A stretch of DNA of 64,000 bases from Canna indica. Taxonomy: Eukaryota > Streptophyta > Magnoliopsida > Zingiberales > Cannaceae. The stretch is taken from positions 36,133,501 to 36,197,500 of the forward strand of contig CP136897.1 of NCBI GenBank assembly GCA_034359265.1, given 5' to 3'. The notes beneath the pieces are model-generated. The model saw only the letters and a program-made list of their open reading frames with translations. It was not told the DNA's origin and ran no database searches. Made by a program: the position numbers and the translations under genes. Positions 47,060 through 58,764 of this stretch are shown piece after piece (the stretch's first letter is position 1; every line of letters begins with the position of its first letter).

Positions 47060-47178
47060 GGGTTCGATCATACCAGCACTAACGCACCGGATCCCTTCAG
47101 AACTCCGAAGTTAAGCATGCTTGGGAGAGAGTAGTACTAGGATGGGTGACCCCTTGGAAAATCCTCGTGTTGCACCTT
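47060..47178 (+). rRNA. 5S rRNA gene copy 99
   Basis: G5T, A37T, G58A, C67A, C95T, G99A, G102A; relative of copy 97. Confidence 0.89.
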
Positions 47179-47541
47179 TTTTTTTACTACGTATTTGATT
47201 GCACGACGAGATTATTTTTTTTACCAATCTTTCTAACCAAACATTAAGGACAGACGACGTCGTCGCCATAAAATTTGGCTGTCGATCGCCTGCGGTCCGC
47301 CGCAACCTCTACGGCTGGCTCGATCGACCAACGAACCCGAAAATTTAAAATTTGTGAATAAATAAGAAAAATAACATTTCAATTATTATTTTTCGTTTAA
47401 AACGGGCGTAACTCCGTGCATTATTGTCCGATTTCAGCTTTTCACGTGGCGCTGAAAGGCGCGCGAAGAGACGAAGAAAATGACCCCCGAACTCATCCTC
47501 GGACGCCCACCCTTATTAGACAACGATCAGAAGTTTATAAT

Positions 47542-47660
47542 AGGTGCGATCATACTAGCACTAACGCACCGGATCCCATCAGAACACCGAAGTTAAGCAT
47601 GCTTGGGCGAGAGTAGTACCAGGATGGGTGACCCCCTGGGAAGCCGTCGTGTTGCACTTT
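47542..47660 (+). rRNA. 5S rRNA gene copy 100
   Basis: Starts AGGTGCG (G1A). C15T, T45A, G58A, T79C, T103C, C105G, C117T. The usual GTGCATGAC before the gene is TTTATAAT, giving a TATA-like motif right at the start. T-tract broken by C. Identical to copy 103. Confidence 0.87.
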
Positions 47661-48025
47661 TTCTTTTACTACTATTTGATTGCACGATGAGATCATTTTT
47701 TTTACCAATCTTTCTAACCGAACGTTAAGGACGGACGACATCGTCGCCATAAATCTTGGTTGTCGATCGCCCGCGCGGGGCCCGCCGCAACCTCTACGGC
47801 TGGCTCGATCGACCAACCGACCCGAAAAATAAAAATTTGTAAATAAATAAGAAAAATAACATTTCAATTATTATTTTTCGTTTAAAACGGGCGTTACTCC
47901 GTGCATTATTGTCTGATTTCAGCTTTTCACGTGGCGCTGAAAGGCGCGCGAAGAGTCAAAGAAAATGACCCCGAGCTGTCCCTCTGACGCTCACCCTTAT
48001 TTGCCGACGATCAGAATTGCATGAT

Positions 48026-48144
48026 GGGTGCGATCATACCAGCACTAATGCACCGGATCCCATCAGAACTTTGAAGTTAAGCGTGCTTCGGTGAGAGTAG
48101 TACTAAGGTGGGTGACCCCCTGGGAAGTTCTCGTGTTGCACCTT
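48026..48144 (+). rRNA. 5S rRNA gene copy 101
   Basis: Base -1 is T. C24T, C46T, C47T, G64C, C67T, G81A and A83G (C box starts AAGGTGGG), C104T. Ten-T terminator. Identical to copy 104. Confidence 0.88.
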
Positions 48145-48511
48145 TTTTTTTTACTACCTATTTGATTGCACGACGAGATCATTTTTGTTACCAATCTTTC
48201 TAACCAAACGTTAAGGACGGACGACGTCGTCGCCATAAATCTTGGCTGTCGATCGCCCGCGCGGGGCCCGCCGCAACCTCTACGGCCGGCTCGATCCACC
48301 AACCGACCCGAAAAATTAAAATTTGTAAATAAATAAGAAAAATAACATTTCAATTATTATTTTTCGTTTAAAACGGGCGTAACTCCGTGCATTATTGTCC
48401 GATTTCAGCTTTTCACGTGGCGCTGAAAGGCGCGCGAAGAGACGAAGAAAATGACCCCGAGCTGTCCCTCGGACGCTCACCCTTATTTGCCGACGATCAG
48501 AATTGCATGAC

Positions 48512-48630
48512 GGGTGCGATCATACCAGCACTAACGCACCGGATCCCATCAGAACTTCGAAGTTAAGCGTGCTTGGGCGAGAGTAGTACTAAGGTGGGTG
48601 ACCCCCTGGGAAGTTCTCGTGTTGCACCTT
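48512..48630 (+). rRNA. 5S rRNA gene copy 102
   Basis: C46T, G81A, A83G, C104T. Ten-T terminator. The spacer after it lacks about 10 bp of the GC-rich block. Confidence 0.91.
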
Positions 48631-48987
48631 TTTTTTTTACTACCTATTTGATTGCACGACGAGATCATTTTTTTTACTAATCTTTCTAACCAAACGTTAA
48701 GGACGGACGACGTCGTCGCCATAAAATTTGGCTGTTGATCGCCCGCTGCAACCTCTACGTCCGGCTCGATCGACCAACCGACTCGAAAAATTAAAATTTG
48801 TAAATAAATAAGAAAAATAACATTTCAATTATTATTTTTCGTTTAAAACGGGCGTAACTCCGTGCATTATTGTCCGATTTCAGCTTTTCACGTGGCGCTG
48901 AAAGGCGCGCGAAGAGACGAAGAAAATGACCCCCGAACTCATCCTCGGACGCCCACCCTTATTAGACAACGATCAGAAGTTTATAAT

Positions 48988-49106
48988 AGGTGCGATCATA
49001 CTAGCACTAACGCACCGGATCCCATCAGAACACCGAAGTTAAGCATGCTTGGGCGAGAGTAGTACCAGGATGGGTGACCCCCTGGGAAGCCGTCGTGTTG
49101 CACTTT
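48988..49106 (+). rRNA. 5S rRNA gene copy 103
   Basis: Same sequence as copy 100, 1446 bp upstream, including the TTTATAAT just before the gene. Confidence 0.87.
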
Positions 49107-49471
49107 TTCTTTTACTACTATTTGATTGCACGATGAGATCATTTTTTTTACCAATCTTTCTAACCGAACGTTAAGGACGGACGACATCGTCGCCATAAAT
49201 CTTGGTTGTCGATCGCCCGCGCGGGGCCCGCCGCAACCTCTACGGCTGGCTCGATCGACCAACCGACCCGAAAAATAAAAATTTGTAAATAAATAAGAAA
49301 AATAACATTTCAATTATTATTTTTCGTTTAAAACGGGCGTTACTCCGTGCATTATTGTCTGATTTCAGCTTTTCACGTGGCGCTGAAAGGCGCGCGAAGA
49401 GTCAAAGAAAATGACCCCGAGCTGTCCCTCTGACGCTCACCCTTATTTGCCGACGATCAGAATTGCATGAT

Positions 49472-49590
49472 GGGTGCGATCATACCAGCACTAATGCACC
49501 GGATCCCATCAGAACTTTGAAGTTAAGCGTGCTTCGGTGAGAGTAGTACTAAGGTGGGTGACCCCCTGGGAAGTTCTCGTGTTGCACCTT
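49472..49590 (+). rRNA. 5S rRNA gene copy 104
   Basis: Same sequence as copy 101, 1446 bp upstream; T at -1 and a ten-T terminator. Confidence 0.88.
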
Positions 49591-49958
49591 TTTTTTTTAC
49601 TACCTATTTGATTGCACGACGAGATCATTTTTGTTACCAATCTTTCTAACCAAACGTTAAGGACGGACGACGTCGTCGCCATAAATCTTGGCTGTCGATC
49701 GCCCGCGCGGGGCCCGCCGCAACCTCTACGGCCGGCTCGATCCACCAACCGACCCGAAAAATTAAAATTTGTAAATAAATAAGAAAAATAACATTTCAAT
49801 TATTATTTTTCGTTTAAAACGGGCGTAACTCCGTGCATTATTGTCCGATTTCAGCTTTTCACGTGGCGCTGAAAGGCGCGCAAAGAGACGAAGAAAATGA
49901 CCCTCGAACTCTCCCTCGGACGCTCACCCTTATTAGCCGACGATCAGAAGTGTATATT

Positions 49959-50077
49959 GGGTGTGATCATACCAGCACTAACGCACCGGATCCAATCAGA
50001 ACTCCGAAGTTAAGGGTGCTTGGGCGAGAGTAGTACTAGGATGGGTGACCCCTTGGGAAGTCCTCGTGTTGCACCTT
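49959..50077 (+). rRNA. 5S rRNA gene copy 105
   Basis: C6T (GGGTGTG), C36A, C57G (A box), C95T. Confidence 0.92.
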
Positions 50078-50445
50078 TTTTTTTACTACCTATTTGATTG
50101 CACGACGAGATCATTTTTTTTAACCAATTTTTCTAACCAAACGTTAAGGACGGACGACGTCGTCGCCATAAAATTTGGCCGTCGATCGCCCGCGCGGGGT
50201 CCGCCGCAACCTCTACGGCCGGCTCGATCGACCAACCGACCCGAAAAATTAAAATTTGTAAATAAATAAGAAAAATAACATTTCAATTATTATTTTTCGT
50301 TTAAAACGGGCGTAACTCCGTGCATTATTGTCCGATTTCAGCTTTTCACGTGGCACTGAAAGGCGCGCGAAGAGAAGAAGAAAATGACCCCCGAACTCTC
50401 CCTCGGACGCTCACCCTTATTAGCCGACGATCAGAAGTGCATATC

Positions 50446-50564
50446 GGGTGTGATCATACCAGCACTAACGCACCCGATCCCATCAGAACTCTGAAGTTAA
50501 ACGTGCTTGGGCGAGAGTAGTACTAGGATGGGTGACCCCCTAGGAAGTCCTCGCGTTGCATCTT
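50446..50564 (+). rRNA. 5S rRNA gene copy 106
   Basis: C6T, G30C, C47T, G56A, G97A, T109C, C116T. Relative of copy 108 at 971 bp. Confidence 0.9.
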
Positions 50565-50930
50565 TTTTTTTACTACCTATTTCATTGCACGATGAGATCA
50601 TTTTTTTTACCAATCTTTCTAACCAAACGTTAAGGATGAACGACGTCGTCGCCATAAATCTTGGCTGTCGATCGCCCGCGCGGGGCCCGCCGCAACCTTT
50701 ACGGCCGGCTCGATCGACCAACCGACCCGAAAAATTAAAGTTTGTAAATAAATAAGAAAAATAACATTTCAATTATTATTTTTCGTTTAAAACGGGCGTA
50801 ACTCCGTGCATTATTGTCCGATTTCAGCTTTTCACGTGGCGCTGAAAGGCGCGCGAAGAGACGAAGAAAATGACCCGGAGCTGTCCCTCGGACGCTCACC
50901 CTTATTAGCCGACGATCAGAAGTGCATGAT

Positions 50931-51048
50931 GGGTGCGATCATACCAGCACTAACGCACCGGATCCCATCAAAACTCCGAAGTTAAGCGTGCTTGGGCGAG
51001 AGTAGTACTAGATGGGTGACCCCTTGGGAAGTCCTCGTGTTGCACCTT
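50931..51048 (+). rRNA. 5S rRNA gene copy 107
   Basis: Base -1 is T. G41A, one G lost at nt 81-82 (CTAGATGGG, start of the C box), C95T. This one-base deletion is separate from the C-run deletion seen elsewhere. Confidence 0.9.
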
Positions 51049-51416
51049 TTTTTTTACTACCTATTTGATTGCACGACGAGATCATTTTTTTTTACCAATT
51101 TTTCTAACCAAACGTTAAGGACGGACGACGTCGTCGCGATAAAATTTGGCCGTCGATCGCCCGCGCGGGGTCCGCCGCAACCTCTACGGCCGGCTCGATC
51201 GACCAACCGACCCGAAAAATTAAAATTTGTAAATAAATAAGAAAAATAACATTTCAATTATTATTTTTCGTTTAAAACGGGCGTAACTCCGTGCATTATT
51301 GTCCGATTTCAGCTTTTCACGTGGCACTGAAAGGCGCGCGAAGAGAAGAAGAAAATGACCCCCGAACTCTCCCTCGGACGCTCACCCTTATTAGCCGACG
51401 ATCAGAAGTGCATATC

Positions 51417-51535
51417 GGGTGTGATCATACCAGCACTAACGCACCCGATCCCATCAGAACTCTGAAGTTAAACGTGCTTGGGCGAGAGTAGTACTAGGAT
51501 GGGTGACCCCCTAGGAAGTCCTCGCGTTGCACCTT
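51417..51535 (+). rRNA. 5S rRNA gene copy 108
   Basis: C6T, G30C, C47T, G56A, G97A, T109C; as copy 106 apart from nt 116. Confidence 0.91.
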
Positions 51536-51901
51536 TTTTTTTACTACCTATTTCATTGCACGATGAGATCATTTTTTTTACCAATCTTTCTAACCAAACG
51601 TTAAGGATGAACGACGTCGTCGCCATAAATCTTGGCTGTCGATCGCCCACGCGGGGCCCGCCGCAACCTTTACGGCCGGCTCGATCGACCAACCGACCCG
51701 AAAAATTAAAGTTTGTAAATAAATAAGAAAAATAATATTTGAATTATTATTTTTCGTTTAAAACGGGCGTAACTCCGTGCATTATTGTCCGATTTCAGCT
51801 TTTCATGTGGCGCTGAAAGGCGCGCGAAGAGACGAAAAAAATGACCCTGAGCTGTCCCTCGGACGCTCACCCTTATTAGCCGACGATCAGAAGTGCATGA
51901 C

Positions 51902-52020
51902 GGGTGCGATCATACCAGCACTAACGCACCGGATCCCATCAAAACTCCGAAGTTAAGCGTGCTTGGGCGAGAGTAGTGCTAGGATGGGTGACAGCCTGGG
52001 AAGTCCTCGTGTTGCACCTT
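51902..52020 (+). rRNA. 5S rRNA gene copy 109
   Basis: G41A, A77G, C92A, C93G (C box). Confidence 0.92.
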
Positions 52021-52387
52021 TTTTTTTACTACCTATTTGATTGCACGACGAGATCATTTTTTTTACCAATCTTTCTAACCAAACGTTATGGACGGACGAC
52101 GTCGTCGCCATAAATCTTGGCTATCGATCGCCCGCGCGGGGCTCGCCGCAACCTCTACGGCCCGCTCGATCGACCAACCGACCCGAAAAATTAAAATTTG
52201 TAAATAAATAAGAAAAATAATATTTCAATTATTATTTTTCGTTTAAAACGGGCGTAACTCCGTGCATTATTGTCCGATTTCAGCTTTTCATGTGGCGCTG
52301 AAAGTCTTGTGAAGAGACGAAGAAAATGACCCCCGAACTCTCCCTCGGACGCTCACCCTTATTAGACGACGATCAGAAGTGCATATT

Positions 52388-52506
52388 GAGTGCGATCATA
52401 GCTGCACTAACGCACCGGATCCCATCAGAACTCCAAAGTTAAGCGTGCTTGGGCGAGAGTATTACTAGGATGGGTGACCCTCTGGGAAGTCCTCGTGTTG
52501 AACTTG
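52388..52506 (+). rRNA. 5S rRNA gene copy 110
   Basis: G2A (GAGTGCG), C14G, A16T, G48A, G75T, C94T, C114A, C117T. Both strands of helix I are damaged. T at -1. T-tract begins TTG. Confidence 0.86.
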
Positions 52507-52861
52507 TTTTTTTACAACCTATTTGATTGCACCACGAGATCATTTTTTTTACCCATCTTTCTAACCAAATGTTAAGGACGGACGACGTCGTCGTCATAAA
52601 ATTTGGTTGTCGATCGCCCGCCGCAACCTCTACGTCCGGCTCAATCGACCAACCGACCCGAAAAATTAAAATTTGTAAATAAATAAGAAAAATAACATTT
52701 CAATTATTATTTTTCGTTTAAAACGGGCGTAACTCCGTGCATTATTGTCCGATTTCAGCTTTTCACGTGGCGCTGAAAGGCGCGCGAAGAAACGAAGAAA
52801 ATGACCTTGAGCTGTCCCTCGGACGCTCACCCTTATTAGCCGACGATAAGAAGTGCAAAAC

Positions 52862-52980
52862 GGGTGCGATCATACCAGCACTAACGCACCGGATCCTATT
52901 AGAACTTCGAAGTTAAGCGTGCTTGGGCGAGAGTAGTACTAGGATGGGTGATCCCCTGGGAAGTCCTTGCGTTGAACCTT
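52862..52980 (+). rRNA. 5S rRNA gene copy 111
   Basis: C36T, C39T, C46T, C91T, C107T, T109C, C114A. Partner of copy 113 in a 970-bp dimer. Confidence 0.9.
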
Positions 52981-53346
52981 TTTTTTTACTACCTATTTGA
53001 TTGCATGACGAGATCATTTTTTTTACCAATCTTTCTAACCAAACGTTAAGGACGGACGACGTCGACGGCATAAATCTTGGCTGTTGATTGCCCGCGCGGG
53101 GCCCGCCGAAACATCTACGGCCGGCTCGATCGACCAACCGACCCGAAAAATTAAAATTTGTAACTAAAGAAGAAAAATAACATTTCAATTATTATTTTTC
53201 GTTTAAAACGGGCGTAACTCCGTGCATTATTGTCCGATTTTAGCTTTTCACGTGGCGCTGAAAGGCGCGCAAAGAGACGAAGAAAATGACCCCGAGCTGT
53301 CCCTCAGACGCTCACCCATATTAGCCGACGATCAGAAGTGCATGAC

Positions 53347-53465
53347 AGGTGCGATCATACCAGCACTAACGCACCGGATCCCATCAGAACTACGAAGTTA
53401 AGCGTGGTTGGGCGAGAGTAGTACTAGGATGGGTGACCTCTTGGGAAGTCCTCGTGTTCCACCAT
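53347..53465 (+). rRNA. 5S rRNA gene copy 112
   Basis: G1A, C46A, C61G (A box), C93T, C95T, G113C. An A precedes the T-tract (CCATTTTTTTT). Confidence 0.9.
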
Positions 53466-53831
53466 TTTTTTTACTACCTATTTGATTGCACGACGAGATC
53501 ATTTTTTTTACCAATCTTTCTAACCAAAAGTTAAGGACGGACGACGTCGTCGCCATAAAATTTGGCAGTCGATCGCCCGCGCGGGGTCCGCCGTAACCTC
53601 TACGGCCGACTCGATCGACCAACCGACCCGAAAAATTACAATTTGTAAATAAATAAGAAAAATAACATTTCAATTATTATTTTTCGTTTAAAATGGGCGT
53701 AACTCCGTGCATTATTGTCCGATTTCAGATTTTCACGTGGCGCTAAAAGGCGCGCGAAGAAACGACGAAAATGACCTTGAGCTGTCCCTCGGACGCTCAC
53801 CCTTATTAGCCGACGATAAGAAGTGCAAAAC

Positions 53832-53950
53832 GTGTGCGATCATACCAGCACTAACGCACCGGATCCTATTAGAACTTCGAAGTTAAGCGTGCTTCGGCGA
53901 GAGTAGTACTAGGATGGGTGATCCCCTGGGAAGTCCTTGCGTTGAACCTT
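53832..53950 (+). rRNA. 5S rRNA gene copy 113
   Basis: G2T (GTGTGCG), C36T, C39T, C46T, G64C, C91T, C107T, T109C, C114A. Confidence 0.88.
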
Positions 53951-54316
53951 TTTTTTTACTACCTATTTGATTGCAGGACGAGATCATTTTTTTTACCAAT
54001 CTTTCTAACCAAACGTTAAGGACGGACGACGTCGACGCCATAAATCTTGGCTGTCGACCGCTCACGCGGGGCCCGCCGCAACATCTACGGCCGGCTCGAT
54101 CGACCAACCGACCCGAAAAATTAAAATTTGTAAATAAATAAGAAAAATAACATTTCAATTATTATTTTTCGTTTAAAACGGGCGTAACTCCATGCATTAT
54201 TGTCCGATTTTAGCTTTTCACGTGGCGCTGAAAGGCGCGCAAAGAGACGAAGAAAATGACCCCGAGCTGTCCCTCAGACGCTCACCCATATTAGCCGACG
54301 ATCAGAAGTGCATGAC

Positions 54317-54435
54317 GGGTGCGATCATACCAGCACTAACGCACCGGATCCCATCAGAACTACGAAGTTAAGCGTGGTTGGGCGAGAGTAGTACTAGGAA
54401 GGGTGACCTCTTGGGAAGTCCTCGTGTTCCACCAT
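54317..54435 (+). rRNA. 5S rRNA gene copy 114
   Basis: C46A, C61G, T84A, C93T, C95T, G113C; partner of copy 112 at 970 bp. Confidence 0.9.
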
Positions 54436-54801
54436 TTTTTTTACTACCTATTTTATTGCACGACGAGATCATTTTCTTTACGAATCTTTCTAACCAAACG
54501 TTAAGGACGGACGACGTCGTCGCCATAAAATCTGGCTGTCGATTGCCCGCGCGGGACCCGCCGCAACCTCTACGGCCGGCTCGAACGACCAACCTACCCG
54601 AAAAATTAAAATTTGTAAATAAATAAGAAAAATAACATTTCAATTATTATTTTTCGTTTAAAACGGGCCTAACTCCGTGCATTATTGTCCGATTTTTGCT
54701 TTTCACGTGGCGCTAAAAGGCGCGCGAAGAGACGAAGAAAATGACCCAGAGCTATCCCTCGGACGCTCACCCTTATTAGCCGACGATCAGAAGTGCATGA
54801 C

Positions 54802-54920
54802 GGGTGCGATCATACCAGCACTAACGCACCGGATCCCATCAGAACTCCGAAGTTAAGCGTGCTTGGGCGAGAGTAGTACTAGGATTGGTGACCCCCTGGG
54901 AAGTCCTCGTGTTGCACCTT
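54802..54920 (+). rRNA. 5S rRNA gene copy 115
   Basis: One change, G85T in the C box (AGGATTGG); otherwise the majority sequence. Confidence 0.95.
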
Positions 54921-55286
54921 TTTTTTTACTACCTATTTGATTGCACGACGAGATCATTTTTTTTACCAATCTTTCTAACCAAACGTTAAGGACGGACGAC
55001 GTCGTCGACATAAAATTTGGCTGTCGATCGCCCGCGCGGGGCCAGCCGCAACCTCTACGGCCGGATCGATCGACCAACCAACCCGAAAAATTAAAATTTG
55101 TAAATAAATAAGAAAAATAACATTTCAATTATTATTTTTTGTTTAAAACGGGCGTAACTCCGTGCATTATTGTCCGATTTCAGCTTTTCACGTGGCGCTA
55201 AAAGGCGCGCGAAGAGACGAAGAAAATGACCCCGAGCTATCCCTCAGACGCTCACCCTTATTAGCCGACGATCAGAAGTGCACGAC

Positions 55287-55405
55287 GGGTGCGATCATAG
55301 CAGCACTAACACACCGGATCCCATCAGAACTCCGTAGTTAAGCGTGCTTGGGCGAGAGTAGTACTAGGACGGGTGACCCCCTGGGAAGTCCTCATGTTGC
55401 ACCTT
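55287..55405 (+). rRNA. 5S rRNA gene copy 116
   Basis: C14G, G25A, A49T, T84C, G108A. Spacer after it is short in the GC-rich block (473-bp unit). Confidence 0.92.
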
Positions 55406-55759
55406 TTTTTTTACTACCTATTTGATTGCACGACGAGATCATTTTTTTACCAATCTTTCTAACCAAACGTTAAGGACGGACGACGTCGTCGACATAAAAT
55501 TTGGCTGTCGATCGCCCGACGCAACCTCTACGGCCGGCTCGATCGACCAACCGACCCGAAAAATTAAAATTTGTAAATAAATAAGAAAAATAACATTTCA
55601 ATTATTATTTTTCGTTTAAAACGGGCGTAACTTCGTGCATTATTGTCCGATTTCAGCTTTTCACGTGGCGCTAAAAGGCGCGCGAAGAGACGAAGAAAAT
55701 GACCCCGAGCTATCCCTCGGACGCTCACCCTTATTAGCCGACGATCAGAAGTGCATGAT

Positions 55760-55878
55760 GGGTGCGATCATACCAGCACTAACGCACAAGATCCCATTAG
55801 AACTCCGAAGTTAAGTGTGCTTGGGCGAGAGTAGTACTAGGATGGGTGACCCCCTGGGAAGTTCTCGTGTTGCACCTT
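55760..55878 (+). rRNA. 5S rRNA gene copy 117
   Basis: Base -1 is T. C29A, G30A, C39T, C57T, C104T. Short GC block downstream. Confidence 0.91.
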
Positions 55879-56233
55879 TTTTTTTACTACCTATTTGATT
55901 GCACGACGAGATCATTTTTTTTACCAATCTTTCTAACCCAACGTTAAGGACGGACGACGTCGTCGACATAAAATTTGGCTGTCGATCGCCCGCCGCAACC
56001 TCTACGGCCGGCTCAATCGACCAACCTACTCGAAAAATTATAATTTGTAAATAAATAAGAAAAATAACATTTCAATTATTAATTTTCGTTTAAAACGGGC
56101 GTAACTCCGTGCATTATTGTCCGATTTCAGCTTTTCACGTGGCGCTAAAAGGCGCGCGAAGAGACGAAGAAAATGACCCTGAGCTATCCCTCGGACGCTC
56201 ACCTTTATTAGCCGACGATCAAAAGTGCACGAC

Positions 56234-56352
56234 GGGTGTGATCATACTAGCACTAACACACCGGATCCCATCAGAACTCTGAAGTTAAGCGTGCTTGGGC
56301 GAGAGTAGTACTAGGATGGGTGACCCCCTGGGAAGTCCTCGTGTTGCACCTT
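56234..56352 (+). rRNA. 5S rRNA gene copy 118
   Basis: C6T, C15T, G25A, C47T. Partner of copy 120 at 958 bp. Confidence 0.93.
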
Positions 56353-56717
56353 TTTTTTTACTACCTATTTGATTGCACGACGAGATCATTTTTTTACCAA
56401 TCTTTCTAACCAAACGTTAAGGACGGACGACGTCGTCGACATAAAATTTGGCTGTCGATCGCCCGCGCGGGGCCCGCCGCAACCTCTACGGCCGGCTCGA
56501 TCGACCAACCGACCCGAACAATTAAAATTTGTAAATAAATAAGAAAAATAACATTTCAATTATTATTTTTCATTTAAAACGGGTGTAATTCCGTGCATTA
56601 TTGTCCGATTTCAGCTTTTCACGTGGCACTAAAAGGCGCGCGAAGAGACGAAGAAAATGACCCCGAGCTATCCCTCGGACGCTCACCCTTATTAGCCGAC
56701 GATCAGAAGTGCATGAT

Positions 56718-56836
56718 GGGTGCGATCATACAAGCACTAACGCACTAGATCCCATTAGAACTCCGAAATTAAGCGTGCTTGGGCGAGAGTAGTACTAGGA
56801 TGGGTGACCCCCTGGGAAGTCCTCGTGTTGCACCTT
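56718..56836 (+). rRNA. 5S rRNA gene copy 119
   Basis: Base -1 is T. C15A, C29T, G30A, C39T, G51A. Partner of copy 117 at 958 bp. Confidence 0.91.
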
Positions 56837-57191
56837 TTTTTTTACTACCTATTTGATTGCACGACGAGATCATTTTTTTTACCAATCTTTCTAACCCAAC
56901 GTTAAGGACGGACGACGTCGTCGACATAAAATTTGGCTGTCGATCGCCCGCCGCAACCTCTACGGCCGGCTCGATCGACCAACCTACCCGAAAAATTATA
57001 ATTTGTAAATAAATAAGAAAAATAACATTTCAATTATTATTTTTCGTTTAAAACGGGCGTAACTCCGTGCATTATTGTCCGATTTCAGCTTTTCACGTGG
57101 CGCTAAAAGGCGCGCGAAGAGACGAAGAAAATGACCCCGAGCTATCCCTCGGACGCTCACCCTTATTAGCCGACGATCAGAAGTGCACGAC

Positions 57192-57310
57192 GGGTGTGAT
57201 CATACTAGCACTAACACACCGGATCCCATCAGAACTCCGAAGTTAAGCGTGCTTGGGCGAGAGTAGTACTAGGATGGGTGACCCCCTGGGAAGTCCTCGT
57301 GTTGCACCTT
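57192..57310 (+). rRNA. 5S rRNA gene copy 120
   Basis: C6T, C15T, G25A; promoter boxes intact. Confidence 0.94.
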
Positions 57311-57675
57311 TTTTTTTACTACCTATTTGATTGCACGACGAGATCATTTTTTTACCAATCTTTCTAACCAAACGTTAAGGACGGACGACGTCGTCAACAT
57401 AAAATTTGGCTGTCGATCGCCCGCGCGGGGCCCGCCGCAACCTCTACGGCCGGCTCGATCGACCAACCGACCCGAAAAATTAATATTTGTAAATAAATAA
57501 GAAAAATAACATTTCAATTATTATTCTTCATTTAAAACGAGCGTAATTCCGTGCATTATTGTCCGATTTCAGCTTTTCACGTGGCACTAAAAGGCGCGCG
57601 AAGAGACGAAGAAAATGACCCCGAGCTATCCCTCGGACGCTCACCCTTATTAGCCGACGATCAGAAATGCATGAT

Positions 57676-57794
57676 GGGTGCGATCATACCAGCACTAACG
57701 CACCGGATCCCATCAGAACTCCGAAGTTAAGCGTGCTTGGGAGAGAATAGTACTAGGATGGGTGACCCCTTTGGAAGTCCTCGTGTTGCACCTT
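57676..57794 (+). rRNA. 5S rRNA gene copy 121
   Basis: Base -1 is T. C67A, G72A (IE), C95T, G97T. Confidence 0.92.
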
Positions 57795-58160
57795 TTTTTT
57801 ACTACCTATTTGATTGCACGACGAGATCATTTTTTTTACCAATCTTTCTAACCAAACGTTAAGGACGGACGACGTCGTCGACATAAAATTTGGCTGTCGA
57901 TCGCCCGCGCGGGGCCCGTCGCAACCTCTACGGCCGGCTCGATCGACCAACCGACCTGAAAAAATTAAAATCTGTAAATAAATAAGAAAAATAACATTTC
58001 AATTATTATTTTTCGTTTAAAACGGGCGTAACTCCGTGCATTATTGTCCGATTTTAGCTTTTCACGTGGCACCAAAAGGTGCGCGAAGAGACGAAGAAAA
58101 TGACCCCGAGCTATCCCACGGATGTTCACCCTTATTAGCCGACGATCAAAAGTGCGTGAC

Positions 58161-58279
58161 GGGTGCGATCATACCAGCACTAACGCACCGGATACCATCA
58201 GAACTTTGAATTTAAGCGTGCTTGGGCGAGAGTAGTACTAGGATGGGTGACCCCCTGGGAAGTCCTCATGTTGCACCTT
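58161..58279 (+). rRNA. 5S rRNA gene copy 122
   Basis: C34A, C46T, C47T, G51T (A box), G108A. Confidence 0.92.
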
Positions 58280-58645
58280 TTTTTTTACTACCTATTTGAT
58301 TGCACGACGAGATCATTTTTTTAACCAATCTTTCTAACCAAACGTTAAGGACGGACGACGTCGTCGACATAAAATTTGGCTGTCGATCGCCCGCGCGGGG
58401 CCCGCCGCAACCTCTACTGCCGGCTCGAACGACCAACCGACCCGAAAAATTAAAATTTGTAAATAAATAAGAATAATAACATTTCAATTATTATTTTTTG
58501 TTTAAAACGGGCGTAACTCCGTGCATTATTGTCCGATTTTTGCTTTTCACGTGGCGCTAAAAGGCACGCGAAGAGACGAAGAAAATGACCCCGAGCTATC
58601 CCTCGGACGCTCATCCTTATTAGCCGACGATCAGAAGTGCCTGAC

Positions 58646-58764
58646 GGGTGCGATCATACCAGCACTAACGCACCGGATCCCATCAGAACTCTGAAGTTAA
58701 GCGTGCTTGGGCGAAAGTAGTACTAGGATTGGTGACCCCCTGGGAAGTCCTCGTGTTGCACCTT
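58646..58764 (+). rRNA. 5S rRNA gene copy 123
   Basis: C47T, G70A, G85T. T-tract interrupted by G (TTTTTTGTT). Confidence 0.93.

Larger units (their letters stand above)
47357..48435 (+). repeat. 1079-bp duplicated segment, first copy
   Basis: Contains copies 100 and 101 and matches 48803-49881 at an offset of 1446 bp with no mismatch noticed, including ten-T tracts. Ends are set by mismatches at 47356/48802 and 48436/49882. Confidence 0.87.
48803..49881 (+). repeat. 1079-bp duplicated segment, second copy
   Basis: Contains copies 103 and 104. Copy 102 lies between the two segments, so the duplicated period is three units. Confidence 0.87.
49959..51901 (+). repeat. Dimeric repeat, about 971 bp (copies 105-106 and 107-108)
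   Basis: Copies 106 and 108 share six variants at an offset of 971 bp, and their preceding spacers share GGCCGTCGATCG and GAAGAGAAGAAG. Copies 105 and 107 share spacer marks but differ as genes. Confidence 0.78.
52862..54801 (+). repeat. 970-bp dimeric repeat (copies 111-112 and 113-114)
   Basis: Starts 52862/53832 and 53347/54317 are both 970 bp apart, and the paired genes share most variants (C36T, C39T, C91T; C61G, C93T, C95T, G113C). Confidence 0.85.
55760..57675 (+). repeat. 958-bp dimeric repeat (copies 117-118 and 119-120)
   Basis: Starts are 958 bp apart in both pairs. The first unit of each has a GC-block deletion (474 bp) and T at -1; the second has C6T, C15T and G25A. Confidence 0.82.

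Noticed and set aside
47520..47545. TTTATAAT as a bacterial -10 type promoter.
   Set aside because: The array is eukaryotic pol III rDNA, with no bacterial features and no downstream coding gene.
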